Source: Mesorhizobium sp. WSM4904
GTDB lineage: Bacteria > Pseudomonadota > Alphaproteobacteria > Rhizobiales > Rhizobiaceae
NCBI RefSeq assembly: GCF_029674545.1
Contig: NZ_CP121354.1
Location: forward strand, 1,364,001 to 1,428,000
Reading direction: 5' to 3'
DNA length: 64,000 nucleotides
The position numbers and the translations under genes are program-made. Under the pieces are notes generated by a model that was not told where the DNA came from, did no database searches, and was given only the letters and a program-made list of their open reading frames with translations. This document shows, piece by piece, positions 1 through 9,340 of the stretch. How positions within the stretch are numbered: position 1 is the stretch's first letter; each line of letters begins with the position of its first letter.

Positions 1-2
1 GT

Positions 3-1808
3 AATGAACTAGGCCCGATTAAACCGCCAACGCCGCGATACGAAGTGGTTTTGCAGACCGGCTTGCGCGTTCCAATGCGGGACGGCGTTGAGCTCGCCAC
101 GGACCTGTATCGGCCTATTGGTTACACTGGGGAACTCGGGTCAATCCTTATCCGAACTCCATACGGTAAGACGCCCTATCGCTGTCCGGTTGAGCCTCGC
201 CACAAAGTGGCAAGAATGTTTGCTGGACAAGGGTTCGCTGTACTTGTGCAGGAGCGTCGTGGCGTCTTCGATTCCGGCGGCGTATACGCTAGGGAACATA
301 TAGGGGACGACGGTTATGACACGCTGTCCTGGATTTCGCAGCAGCCATGGTCGAATGGACGCGTGGGCACATATGGGTGCTCGGCGCTTGGTATCGCGCA
401 GGTTTTGCTGGCGCAGTTGTGCCATCCAGCCCACCGATGCGCAATTGCGCAGGGATCGGGCGGCGCGAACGGCTCTGCCGGAGGGCGATATCGCAACGGG
501 GATCTCCGTCTCGGCGGTGCGGTGGAGGTTGCCGCGTTTGTCCCCTGGTTCCACCAAACCGCAGCGAAGGACCGGTCCCGAGTGCAACCGAAAAGCGATG
601 AGGAGTATCAGCGGGCTTTCGCGTCGCTGCCGCTCGTCAACATGCTTAAGAGCCTTGGGGGACCGCCGACTGACTGGGAGGACTGGGTCTCGCGTGACCC
701 AGGCGATCCCTGGGGGGATCGGAATGGGATGCTTAGCGAGGACTCGACCATCGACGTCCCAGCCCTGTTCGTGAACTCGTGGTACGACGTGGGGGCTGCC
801 GACGCGCTTCACCAGCAGCGCGTTTTTAGTGCTCGCGGATTGAGCCCGGCGGCACGCGATCACCAACATATCATTCTGTCGCCAGCCACGCATTGTGGCA
901 CCGAGAGTCTCAAAGCCCCGACGGTTATCGGCGAGCGCGAGCTGGGCGACGCGCGCCTGGATTGCTGGCAGATCTACCTGGACTGGTTCGACTGCTGGCT
1001 GAACGACAAGCCCGACCGGATCGAGGGAATGCCCCGCGTCCAGTACTACGTGATGGGTCGCAACGAGTGGCGTGCCGCGTCAGAATGGCCCCCTCTTGGT
1101 GTGGAACTGCAGCACTGGTTCCTCCGCAGCGGCGGGAATGCCGCGACCCGTCTAGGCGACGGGACTCTTGATGTAGAGCCTCCGAGTGCCGACGAGCCGG
1201 CTGACACGTTTACCTACGACCCTGGGGATCCGGCGCCGTTCTTGGGGATGGACGGCGGGAAGTCAAGTGGAACTACTATAGGACCCCGCGATTACCAGGA
1301 CGTCCAGCTTCGTCCAGACGTCCTCTGCTTCACTTCACCGCCCCTCACAGAGGGCATGGAGGTTACCGGATTTGTCCGGGCGGTCCTCTTCGTCTCTTCT
1401 TCGGCCCCGGACACGGACTTCGTGGCCAGACTGTTGGACGTACATCCCGATGGCCGTGCGATTGACGTGGTGGACGGGATACTGCGCGTCCGCTATCGCG
1501 AGGGCTTTGATCGGGCTGTTTTCATGGAACCGAGCGTTATATGCAAAATCGAGATTGATCTCGACGCCACAAGTAATTGGTTTCCGGCCGGCCATCAAAT
1601 TCGCCTGGAAATCACTAGTTCGGCCTTCCCGCGGTTCGACCGCAACCTGAATACGGGAGGTAACAACTGGGACGAAACTGAATGGGTAGTGGCTCGGAAC
1701 ACGATTCATCACTGCGAGCAGTTCCCCTCCCACGTACTGCTTCCTGTGATGACAGCGATGGGGTCCCATGCCGGCAAGGCGAATTTGAACAGCTTGCCGC
1801 CTGGCTAG
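3..1808 (+). CDS. CocE/NonD-family serine hydrolase, copy 1 (first codons outside window)
   Basis: Alpha/beta hydrolase of the X-Pro dipeptidyl-peptidase S15 / CocE-NonD group, which cleaves amide or ester bonds of acylated small molecules. The GCSALG nucleophile motif, a WYD segment carrying the likely catalytic Asp, and a later THC segment carrying the likely His are visible; the C-terminal half fits the beta jelly-roll of the family. By comparison with the second copy, the GTG start lies only about two codons before the window. The loop before the conserved DDGYDT segment reads VYAREHIG and is one residue shorter than in copy 2, whose version (FTLMENER) is closer to the family. No signal peptide is seen, so it is probably cytoplasmic. 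The substrate is unknown. Confidence 0.85.
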   Translation, partial: NELGPIKPPTPRYEVVLQTGLRVPMRDGVELATDLYRPIGYTGELGSILIRTPYGKTPYRCPVEPRHKVARMFAGQGFAVLVQERRGVFDSGGVYAREHIGDDGYDTLSWISQQPWSNGRVGTYGCSALGIAQVLLAQLCHPAHRCAIAQGSGGANGSAGGRYRNGDLRLGGAVEVAAFVPWFHQTAAKDRSRVQPKSDEEYQRAFASLPLVNMLKSLGGPPTDWEDWVSRDPGDPWGDRNGMLSEDSTIDVPALFVNSWYDVGAADALHQQRVFSARGLSPAARDHQHIILSPATHCGTESLKAPTVIGERELGDARLDCWQIYLDWFDCWLNDKPDRIEGMPRVQYYVMGRNEWRAASEWPPLGVELQHWFLRSGGNAATRLGDGTLDVEPPSADEPADTFTYDPGDPAPFLGMDGGKSSGTTIGPRDYQDVQLRPDVLCFTSPPLTEGMEVTGFVRAVLFVSSSAPDTDFVARLLDVHPDGRAIDVVDGILRVRYREGFDRAVFMEPSVICKIEIDLDATSNWFPAGHQIRLEITSSAFPRFDRNLNTGGNNWDETEWVVARNTIHHCEQFPSHVLLPVMTAMGSHAGKANLNSLPPG

Positions 1809-2228
1809 CCTACCTCCACTATTTCAAACAAACGGTGATAACAAGCTGCGATCGGTCGGGGAGCCCGTCGCTTCTCACATCAAGCAGCTTGCCCCATCGG
1901 CCCGCGTCAATCAGCATGGAATGGGGGTCCATGGATCGGCACATAATGGCGGTGAGACTCACAATTGATGTTTTGCACAGCGGCGTAGGCGCGCTGTCAC
2001 ATTGATTTAAGCAATAGGGAAATTGGGGTGGCAACGCGCCATCATTGAGTGCCGGACCTGCTAGAGAAGCACGGTTGAGTTTCTTTTCAAACAACTTAGC
2101 AACGGCACAGAGTTCATCGTTGTACTGTGAATGCGACGAACACACCACCGTGCAGATAGAATGCTGAGACCCGTCGAAATTGGCCACTCCATCTTGAATC
2201 AGTCTCAATGTCTGGGAGGCACTCTGAA
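1809..2228. other. Spacer between the hydrolase copies; no gene recognised
   Basis: About 420 bases follow the stop of copy 1. Short open frames exist on both strands but none resembles a known protein. The end of the spacer holds the ribosome binding site of copy 2 (GGGAGG at 2214-2219). Confidence 0.5.
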
Positions 2229-4076
2229 GTGTGTAATGAACTAGGCCCGATTAAACCGCCAACGCCGCGATACGAAGTGGTTTTGCAGACCGGCTTGCGC
2301 GTTCCAATGCGGGACGGCGTTGAGCTCGCCACGGACCTGTATCGGCCTATTGGTTACACTGGGGAACTCGGGTCAATCCTTATCCGAACTCAATACGGTA
2401 AGACGCCCTATCGCTGTCCGGTTGAGCCTCGCCACAAAGTGGCAAGAATGTTTGCTGGACAAGGCTTCGCCGTACTTGTGCAGGAGCTTCGTGGAGTCTT
2501 CGATTCCGGCGGCGTATTCACCCTCATGGAGAATGAAAGGGACGACGGTTATGACACGCTGTCCTGGATTTCGCAGCAGCCATGGTCGAATGGACGCGTG
2601 GGCACATATGGGTGCTCGGCGCTTGGTATCGCGCAGGTTTTGCTGGCGCAGTTGTGCCATCCAGCCCACCGATGCGCAATTGCGCAGGGATCGGGCGGCG
2701 CGAACGGCTCTGCCGGAGGGCGATATCGCAACGGGGATCTCCGTCTCGGCGGTGCGGTGGAGGTTGCCGCGTTTGTCCCCTGGTTCCACCAAACCGCAGC
2801 GAAGGACCGGTCCCGAGTGCAACCGAAAAGCGATGAGGAGTATCAGCGGGCTTTCGCGTCGCTGCCGCTCGTCAACATGCTTAAGAGCCTTGGGGGACCG
2901 CCGACTGACTGGGAGGACTGGGTCTCGCGTGACCCAGGCGATCCCTGGGGGGATCGGAATGGGATGCTTAGCGAGGACTCGACCATCGACGTCCCAGCCC
3001 TGTTCGTGAACTCGTGGTACGACGTGGGGGCTGCCGACGCGCTTCACCAGCAGCGCGTTTTTAGTGCTCGCGGATTGAGCCCGGCGGCACGCGATCACCA
3101 ACATATCATTCTGTCGCCAGCCACGCATTGTGGCACCGAGAGTCTCAAAGCCCCGACGGTTATCGGCGAGCGCGAGCTGGGCGACGCGCGCCTGGATTGC
3201 TGGCAGATCTACCTGGACTGGTTCGACTGCTGGCTGAACGACAAGCCCGACCGGATCGAGGGAATGCCCCGCGTCCAGTACTACGTGATGGGTCGCAACG
3301 AGTGGCGTGCCGCGTCAGAATGGCCCCCTCTTGGTGTGGAACTGCAGCACTGGTTCCTCCGCAGCGGCGGGAATGCCGCGACCCGTCTAGGCGACGGGAC
3401 TCTTGATGTAGAGCCTCCGAGTGCCGACGAGCCGGCTGACACGTTTACCTACGACCCTGGGGATCCGGCGCCGTTCTTGGGGATGGACGGCGGGAAGTCA
3501 AGTGGAACTACTATAGGACCCCGCGATTACCAGGACGTCCAGCTTCGTCCAGACGTCCTCTGCTTCACTTCACCGCCCCTCACAGAGGGCATGGAGGTTA
3601 CCGGATTTGTCCGGGCGGTCCTCTTCGTCTCTTCTTCGGCCCCGGACACGGACTTCGTGGCCAGACTGTTGGACGTACATCCCGATGGCCGTGCGATTGA
3701 CGTGGTGGACGGGATACTGCGCGTCCGCTATCGCGAGGGCTTTGATCGGGCTGTTTTCATGGAACCGAGCGTTATATGCAAAATCGAGATTGATCTCGAC
3801 GCCACAAGTAATTGGTTTCCGGCCGGCCATCAAATTCGCCTGGAAATCACTAGTTCGGCCTTCCCGCGGTTCGACCGCAACCTGAATACGGGAGGTAACA
3901 ACTGGGACGAAACTGAATGGGTAGTGGCTCGGAACACGATTCATCACTGCGAGCAGTTCCCCTCCCACGTACTGCTTCCTGTGATGACAGCGATGGGGTC
4001 CCATGCCGGCAAGGCGAATTTGAACAGCATCGCTAGGTGTTTAGATTGTGGTATTCGGCTTTGCCCCCCGCCTTGA
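2229..4076 (+). CDS. CocE/NonD-family serine hydrolase, copy 2
   Basis: Second copy of the S15/CocE-type hydrolase, about 615 residues. I chose the GTG at 2229 because GGGAGG sits nine bases upstream; an in-frame ATG at 2208 has no clear site before it. From this start the nucleophile is about Ser130 in GCSALG, with WYD and THC segments supplying the other triad residues. Copy 2 keeps the family-like ELRGVFDSGGVF loop. Its last residues (after NLNS) differ from copy 1 because the sequence switches at 4029, where the following IS110 element probably begins, so the C-terminus is a junction product. It probably remains functional because the change lies outside the catalytic and jelly-roll core. 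Substrate unknown. Confidence 0.85.
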   Translation: MCNELGPIKPPTPRYEVVLQTGLRVPMRDGVELATDLYRPIGYTGELGSILIRTQYGKTPYRCPVEPRHKVARMFAGQGFAVLVQELRGVFDSGGVFTLMENERDDGYDTLSWISQQPWSNGRVGTYGCSALGIAQVLLAQLCHPAHRCAIAQGSGGANGSAGGRYRNGDLRLGGAVEVAAFVPWFHQTAAKDRSRVQPKSDEEYQRAFASLPLVNMLKSLGGPPTDWEDWVSRDPGDPWGDRNGMLSEDSTIDVPALFVNSWYDVGAADALHQQRVFSARGLSPAARDHQHIILSPATHCGTESLKAPTVIGERELGDARLDCWQIYLDWFDCWLNDKPDRIEGMPRVQYYVMGRNEWRAASEWPPLGVELQHWFLRSGGNAATRLGDGTLDVEPPSADEPADTFTYDPGDPAPFLGMDGGKSSGTTIGPRDYQDVQLRPDVLCFTSPPLTEGMEVTGFVRAVLFVSSSAPDTDFVARLLDVHPDGRAIDVVDGILRVRYREGFDRAVFMEPSVICKIEIDLDATSNWFPAGHQIRLEITSSAFPRFDRNLNTGGNNWDETEWVVARNTIHHCEQFPSHVLLPVMTAMGSHAGKANLNSIARCLDCGIRLCPPP

Positions 4077-4164
4077 ACGGGTTGTTTTGAAGTGCTGCGC
4101 TTCGAGATGATGACAAAACGTGGTCTGTGTGAACAGCCACAAGCATCAGGAAAGGAAGCGCAGC

Positions 4165-4500
4165 ATGAAAAATTATGCCGGACTGGACGTCTCCGTGAAA
4201 GAGACCACCGTTTGCATCGTGAGAAGGGCGCCGAATTTGCCGAGAGATGAAGGTTGCTAGTCATCCGGACGATCTTGCTGACGCATTGAAGAACCCCGCA
4301 TGGAATCTCGCCCGGATCAGGCTTGAAGCCGGCCCCTTATCCCAATGGTTGGTCTGGCGGCAGCCGGACTACGTGACCTGTATCGAGCCCCGTCATTCCA
4401 AGGCGTTCTCAAGGCACAGGTCAACAAGACCGACCGCAACCATGCTCGCGGCATCGCGCAGATATGCGGGTTAACCTGTTCCGGCCCGTGCATGTCAAGA
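4165..4500 (+). pseudogene. IS110-family transposase, 5' part (split gene a)
   Basis: The ATG at 4165, after AAGGAAG, opens with MKNYAGLDVSVKETT, the start of IS110 DEDD transposases. The frame breaks near 4240 and again near 4470, but family sequence continues to VNLFRPVHVK at 4500. There the gene is cut by the IS66 element and resumes at 10921. Confidence 0.85.
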
Positions 4501-4524
4501 GTAAGCGGTATTCTCGGGCCACGG

Positions 4525-4748
4525 CCTTGAGCTCGAGCTTGTTGATGTAGACCCAAGGCAGGAGATCGTCGATCTGGCTGTTGGGGTGGCCGTTGACGAT
4601 CCTGGTGAGGACATCGGCGAGATAAGCCGAGCGGTTCGACACCATTGAGCTTGCAGGTTTCGATCAGCGAGGCGATGACTGCCCAGTGTTCGGCGCCGCC
4701 GTCAGAGCCTGCGAAGAGCGCGTTCTTGCGGTTGAGCGCGAAGACTGA
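4525..4748 (-). pseudogene. tnpC: IS66 TnpC transposase, C-terminal piece
   Basis: The minus strand encodes ALNRKNALFAGSDGGAEHW and IASLIETCKLNGVEP, then after a frameshift AYLADVLTRIVNGHPN and IDDLLPW, the standard C-terminus of IS66 TnpC. It is separated from the rest of tnpC (from 7175) by the recombinase element. Confidence 0.85.
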
Positions 4749-4767
4749 TTCATTATGCACCCCCTCT

Positions 4768-6831
4768 TCAAATGGCGGGAAACAGCGATTTCTGATTATC
4801 GTCGTTGATGATACGCGGAGATTTGCGCGCCAAATCGGCCTTGATCCGTTCATCTTCAAGGTCGCTGGCGCGGATCTGGTAGGGCGCGCCGCGCATGACC
4901 TGCTCGGCTGGTAATATGCCGTCCCTGACGAACCGGCGGATTTTGACGTGCGACACGCCAAGCTTCGCGGCCGCGTCCGACATGGTAAGCCACTCGCCGT
5001 TCTTGTCGGAAGACCGATAGCCGCTGATCTTGTGCACCGTGCGCAGGGATTGGACGCGTCGCGCCGTCCAGGTCTTTCCCTGACCCGTCTTCATGCCCAT
5101 GCGGTTGAGTGTGGCGGCGATTTCGGCATCCGACCATCGCGTTGCCATGGATCGCATGACCGCCAGAGCCTCCTCAGGCGTACTCTGGCCATGCTCTCCG
5201 GATTTGGACTTGCGAACCCTTACCTGGGAATGCTGGCCCCCATGCCAATGGATGGTCAGGATCACATCGCGCGCGTCGTCATCGACGTCCGCCACAATGT
5301 CCTTGATGAGCGCGCGCAGCAGTTGCTGACGGAACCGCATATCGACACCCGGCGCATTCCAGGCGGCTTCGAGATCCTGGGCGAGGCCGGTGAAGTCAGG
5401 GATCGCGTCGACAGGCTCCATACGCTGGACTTCACTGAGCCGGGCCTCGCAGGTCTCCACGCGCCTGAGCCTAGCTTCCCAGTTCCTCTCGAGCTGGGCC
5501 GCTATAAGCCGGTTCTCCGGGTCGCAGGCGGCGTAGCGGCGCTCGGCGAGCGATGCCTCATAGCGTGCCTGCTGCAGGTCCATCTCGATCATCTGCCGCC
5601 GCCTGGCTTCGCTCTCCAGCTGCATCTGTTCAGCCTCCAACGCCGCCTCGATCGCCATCGGCGCAACCGCCTCCAAGGCTTCGCGGGCCACCGCCGCATC
5701 GGTGCGAAAGCCGTTGAACGACATGCATCGCGCCTGCGCCATCATGGTGTTCTCGCAACGATAGACCGGGTAACCTTGGCCACGTCCGGCATACGTGACA
5801 ACCAGTCTTCGCCCGCATCGACCACAGGAGAGAAGACCCGGGAGCAACGCGCGACCGCCGCGGCCCGACTTGACGCCGCCGGCTTTGCCATAGGCGTTGG
5901 CGGCGAGAAGTTCCTGGTTCCGTTCGTACTCGCTCCATCCGATATAGCCTTCGTGATGCTCCTTGAGCACCACCGCCCAATCGCTGGCCGGCTTGTAATG
6001 ACCATAGCTCTTGCGGACGCGGCCATCCACGATCTCGGTGCGCTTCTCGCTCTTACCATAGACATAAGCGCCGGCGTAGAACGGGTTCTTCAGGACGGAG
6101 ATCACGTTGCGGTAGCGGACCGGAACCCAGGCGAAGGACACCATCTTCTTGCCGTCGGAGGGTCTGGGGAAATGCACGCCATCGTCGATCATCGAGATCA
6201 GGACCTGGCGGGCACTGCCGAGTTCGCGGAAACGCGCGAATATCAGGCGAATGGTCTCCTGCAGGCGTATATCGGGATCGAACCCGAGACCGTAATCCCG
6301 GTGCCAGACGTAGCCGAAGGGCACAGAGATGCGCAGTTCGCCGCGCTGTGCCTTGGCGCGGTCAGCTTCGTACATGCGAGCACGCAGCACCCCGAGTTCG
6401 AACTCGCTTATGCTCCCCTTCATGCCGAGCAGCAGGCGATCGTTCGGCAGTCCCGGATCGTAGACTCCGTCCAGATCGATCACCCGTGCATCGACTTCGC
6501 CGCACAACTCGAGCAGCCGATGCCAGTCCGGTCCGTTGCGAGACAGGCGGGACGCCTCCAGGCAAAGCACAGCGCCCACATGACCGGTGCACAGATCGTC
6601 GACCAGGCGTTCGAAACCGGGACGTTCCACAGCTCCACTTGCGGTGCGTCCCAAGTCCTCGTCGATCACCTCAACCTTGCGGAATCCCCAGCGCCGCGCG
6701 ACGTCGACCAGCTCATATTGCCGACGCTGGCTCTCAAGATTGAGCTGCACTTGCGCCTGCGTGGACTGACGTACATAGACAACGGCCTTGCGCTTGAGGA
6801 TGGTGGCCGGAATCAGATTACGGCTCGTCAT
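4768..6831 (-). CDS. Large serine recombinase (resolvase/invertase family)
   Basis: 687-residue site-specific recombinase of the large serine family. The N-terminal resolvase domain begins AVVYVRQSTQ with the catalytic Ser, followed by the conserved EASRLSRNG segment and helix E; a recombinase domain spans about residues 165-300. The zinc ribbon shows CGRCGRR and a later Cys pair near residues 335-375, then a charged coiled-coil-like stretch. The extreme C-terminus (TMSDAAAKLGVSHVKIRRF) resembles a helix-turn-helix DNA-binding module. It begins 14 bases inside the end of the preceding small ORF, suggesting translational coupling. It is full length and shows no frameshift, so it could be active and is the likely agent that moved this element. 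Confidence 0.93.
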   Translation of the reverse strand: MTSRNLIPATILKRKAVVYVRQSTQAQVQLNLESQRRQYELVDVARRWGFRKVEVIDEDLGRTASGAVERPGFERLVDDLCTGHVGAVLCLEASRLSRNGPDWHRLLELCGEVDARVIDLDGVYDPGLPNDRLLLGMKGSISEFELGVLRARMYEADRAKAQRGELRISVPFGYVWHRDYGLGFDPDIRLQETIRLIFARFRELGSARQVLISMIDDGVHFPRPSDGKKMVSFAWVPVRYRNVISVLKNPFYAGAYVYGKSEKRTEIVDGRVRKSYGHYKPASDWAVVLKEHHEGYIGWSEYERNQELLAANAYGKAGGVKSGRGGRALLPGLLSCGRCGRRLVVTYAGRGQGYPVYRCENTMMAQARCMSFNGFRTDAAVAREALEAVAPMAIEAALEAEQMQLESEARRRQMIEMDLQQARYEASLAERRYAACDPENRLIAAQLERNWEARLRRVETCEARLSEVQRMEPVDAIPDFTGLAQDLEAAWNAPGVDMRFRQQLLRALIKDIVADVDDDARDVILTIHWHGGQHSQVRVRKSKSGEHGQSTPEEALAVMRSMATRWSDAEIAATLNRMGMKTGQGKTWTARRVQSLRTVHKISGYRSSDKNGEWLTMSDAAAKLGVSHVKIRRFVRDGILPAEQVMRGAPYQIRASDLEDERIKADLARKSPRIINDDNQKSLFPAI

Positions 6832-7120
6832 CGCGGCTCTCCTCCGTCACGATACCGGCGGCGGCCATCAGCACATTGGCGAGCCGGGCGATCACGATCG
6901 TTCGTTGCGCTGCGCTCAGCCCGACTAGCTTGTGCGAGTCGAGCGCATGCTGAGCTGGCGAACGATCACGAGAGATCGTGTCGGTGGCGGCAAGGTTCTC
7001 ATTTTGAGTCTCCCCGATGATGAAACCATCCGGAGAGCCTCGCCGGAAACGGCGCTGGATCAAGAGCTTGTTCAGTTCAAGCAGTGCAGCAAGCGACGCG
7101 CGCGGGGAGCCCAGATCCAT
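6818..7120 (-). CDS. Small recombinase-associated protein, function unknown
   Basis: 100-residue ORF directly upstream of the recombinase in the same direction, overlapping its start by 14 bases. I place the start at the ATG at 7120, inside the element; the frame also continues upstream into tnpC sequence. The C-terminal part (LVGLSAAQRTIVIARLANVL) looks helical. I do not recognise a family. Position and overlap suggest an accessory or regulatory partner of the recombinase. Confidence 0.5.
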   Translation of the reverse strand: MDLGSPRASLAALLELNKLLIQRRFRRGSPDGFIIGETQNENLAATDTISRDRSPAQHALDSHKLVGLSAAQRTIVIARLANVLMAAAGIVTEESRDDEP

Positions 7121-7174
7121 TGCTGCGCACGGGACTTCGACCTCCTGCCCAACATGGGCAGAATGACCCCGAGA

Positions 7175-8487
7175 TTGCGATCGGACGGATCGAGCGTTCG
7201 ACGGTGTTGCTGTCGATCTCGATGCGGCCGTCGTCAAGGAAGTGCGAGAGGCCTTCCCAGCGTGAGAGCGTGTAGCGGATTGCCTCTGCGAGCTTGGTCT
7301 TCTGACTGATCAGGCCGAGCTTCTCACGCAGCCAGGGTTCGAGATCGGCGACGATGGCGCGGCTTTTGTCCTGACGCATCGCGCGGCGCTCGTTGGCCGA
7401 TCGGCCACGGATGTCATCCTCGATCTTGTAGAGTTCGGCGATCCGTCTCAGCGCGTCACTGGCGATCGGCGCGGGACCGGCTGCTGCCAGTTCATAAAAG
7501 CGCCGACGGACATGCGCCCAGCAGAAGGCGAGCGTGACGCCGCTTTTGTCGGCCAGCACGCGATAGCCGCCATAGCCGTCGACCTGCAAGATTCCGGTGA
7601 AGCCTGCGAGATGAGCGATCGGACGCTCGGCCTTTCGGTCCGGCGCATAGACATAGGCGACGCCCGGCGGGTCGCTCCCCTCCCATCGTCGGTCATCGCG
7701 GGCATAGGCCCAGAGTTGACCTGTCTTAGTCTTGCCGCGGCCGGGATCGAGCACCGGCGCGGTCGTCTCGTCGGCGAAGAGTTTTGCCGAGGACTTCAGC
7801 TTGCCAAGCAGCCGCTCATGCACCGGACGCAGGTGCCAGGCGGCGCGGCCGACCCAGTCGGCGAGCGTAGAGCGATCGAGATTGATACCCTGCCGGGCGT
7901 AGATTTGCGCCTGACGATAGAGCGGAAGGTGATCGGCATATTTTGAGACCAGCACCTGGGCGACCGTTGCCTCGGTCGGAAGACCACCCTCGATCAGCCG
8001 GGCCGGCGCCGGAAGCCTGAACCACGACGTCCTCGCAGGCGCGGCAGGCATATTTGGGCCGGCGCACGACGATTACACGCAGCTGCGCCGGAACGATGTC
8101 GAGCCGCTCGCTCACGTCCTCGCCGATCCGATGCAAGCCATTGCGGCAGCATGGGCAGGCATGGTCCTCGATGTCGACGACCATCTCCACGCGCGGCAGA
8201 TGGGGTGGCAGCGCGCCCCGGTTGGCCCGGCGCCTCGTGGCCTTTGCTTGCCGCTCGGCGGGAGCAGATTGCTCCTTCTCTTCCTCACCGGCGGCCTCGA
8301 TCTGCTCCGCCTCTTCGAGCCCCAGCAGCAATTGATCCTCGGGGAGCGTCTCGGCACGCCGGCCGAAGCGGTGACGCTGCAATTCCTTGATGATCTGAAT
8401 CAGACGGGCATTCTCGACGTCGTGCGCCAGGACCATCGCCTTCAGCGCGTCCGGATCGTCGGGAAGCTGGTCAGCCGTCATCGCCAT
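7175..8487 (-). pseudogene. tnpC: IS66 TnpC transposase, N-terminal and central piece
   Basis: The ATG at 8487 starts MAMTADQLPDDPDALKAMV and runs through the zinc-binding region (CPCCRNGLHRIGED) to RACEDVVVQA. A frameshift near 8010 moves it to the frame carrying GGLPTEATVAQVLVSKYADH, the FADETTAPVLDPGRG core and the HVRRRFYEL segment. It ends at VERSIRPIA where the recombinase element enters. The gene is therefore both frameshifted and interrupted. Confidence 0.9.
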
Positions 8488-8557
8488 GAACGGATCAGAC
8501 CATATTCGCCGACAGCCCGCGACAGCGGAATCTAGGCTGATTCACTTCGTCGCGGGT

Positions 8558-8909
8558 CAGCCCGCCTGGGCTGGCACGCGGGTCCGGCGCGCCTCATGGA
8601 CTCGCCGCCAGTCGAGACCTTCGAGTAGCGCCGAGAGCTGCGCGGCCGTCAGCCGCATCATGCCGTCATGCACTTTCGGCCAGCGGAACTCCCCATCCTC
8701 CAAACGCTTAGCAGGCAAACCCCGGTGCCATCCCAGAAGATCAGCTTGATCCGGTCAGTCCGCTTCGCCCGGAAGACGTAGACGGCCCCGCTGAACGGAT
8801 CGGCCCCCATTGTCTCTCGCACCAGCGCCGCCAATCCCTCCGCACCCTTGCGGAAGTCGACGGGCTTCGTCGCCACCATGACCTTGACCGCACCCGTCGG
8901 CCCGATCAC
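8558..8909 (-). pseudogene. tnpB: IS66 TnpB accessory protein, frameshifted
   Basis: It starts MIGPTGAVKVMVATKPVDF and continues with FRAKRTDRIKLIFWDGTG, typical of IS66 Orf2. A small deletion near 8713 shifts the frame; the expected ending (KRLEDGEFRWPKV, LDWRRVHEARRTRVPAQAG) is found in another frame and stops at 8558. Its start overlaps the tnpA stop by four bases. Confidence 0.88.
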
Positions 8910-9340
8910 GACGTCGCCTTCAGCGCGCGGATCACTGCGGCCACCGTCTTGGTATCGGCGCCCCGGCCGACGCGCATCGCGATGCCGTCGATCTCAAGCT
9001 CGATCATGCCGGCATCTCGGGTGGCTTGCCGTTTCCGCTGCTTCGGTGAACGGCTGGCTGCAGGTTCCGCCGCCGCCACAACCGCCGGCACAAAGGCAGG
9101 AGAATCTTGCTGCACCGAAGCGGCCTGTTTGCGCGCTTCGCGGCGCCAGGCGAAGACCTGCTGCGGCCTGAGACCATAACGGCGGGCGACCTCGGAAATG
9201 ATCGCATTCGGCTCCAGCGTCTCTGCGATGATCCGCGCCTTGTCATCCACCGACCAGTGACGCCGACCGCCGGCACCGTTGATCACCTCGAAACGCCGAA
9301 GCTGCCGCTCCGGGTCAAGCGTAAGGTCAAGTCCAGACAC
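8906..9340 (-). CDS. tnpA: IS66 TnpA accessory protein
   Basis: 144-residue Orf1 of the IS66 element with a helix-turn-helix region (RRHWSVDDKARIIAETL, ARRYGLRPQQVFAWRR) like other transposase DNA-binding subunits. It appears intact, although its partners tnpB and tnpC are broken, so it cannot support transposition alone. It overlaps tnpB by four bases, which suggests coupled translation. Confidence 0.88.
   Translation of the reverse strand: MSGLDLTLDPERQLRRFEVINGAGGRRHWSVDDKARIIAETLEPNAIISEVARRYGLRPQQVFAWRREARKQAASVQQDSPAFVPAVVAAAEPAASRSPKQRKRQATRDAGMIELEIDGIAMRVGRGADTKTVAAVIRALKATS

Larger units (their letters stand above)
1..4028 (+). repeat. Tandem direct duplication of about 1.8 kb (two hydrolase copies)
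   Basis: Bases 1-1793 reappear at 2233-4028. The offset changes from 2232 to 2235 because copy 2 has three extra bases near position 2520. All differences I found lie between about 160 and 310 of copy 1; the remaining roughly 1.48 kb appear identical. Similarity ends inside the last codons of the gene (1794 and 4029). Confidence 0.9.
4749..7170 (-). mobile_element. Serine-recombinase element inserted in IS66 tnpC
   Basis: About 2.4 kb interrupts tnpC between VERSIRPIA (near 7175) and ALNRKNALFAG (near 4740). It carries the large serine recombinase and a small upstream ORF. Near the ends, TCATTATGCACCC (4750-4762) and the inverted TCATTCTGCCCA (7155-7166) could be imperfect inverted repeats. 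The exact edges and any target duplication are not resolved. Confidence 0.7.

Noticed and set aside
141..893. Long minus-strand frame inside the first hydrolase gene (and its repeat at 2373-3128)
   Set aside because: It is an antisense shadow of a clearly real gene and is duplicated only because the gene is duplicated.
4948..7020. 690-codon open frame antisense to the serine recombinase
   Set aside because: It mirrors the codon pattern of the recombinase on the other strand and shows no protein family features.
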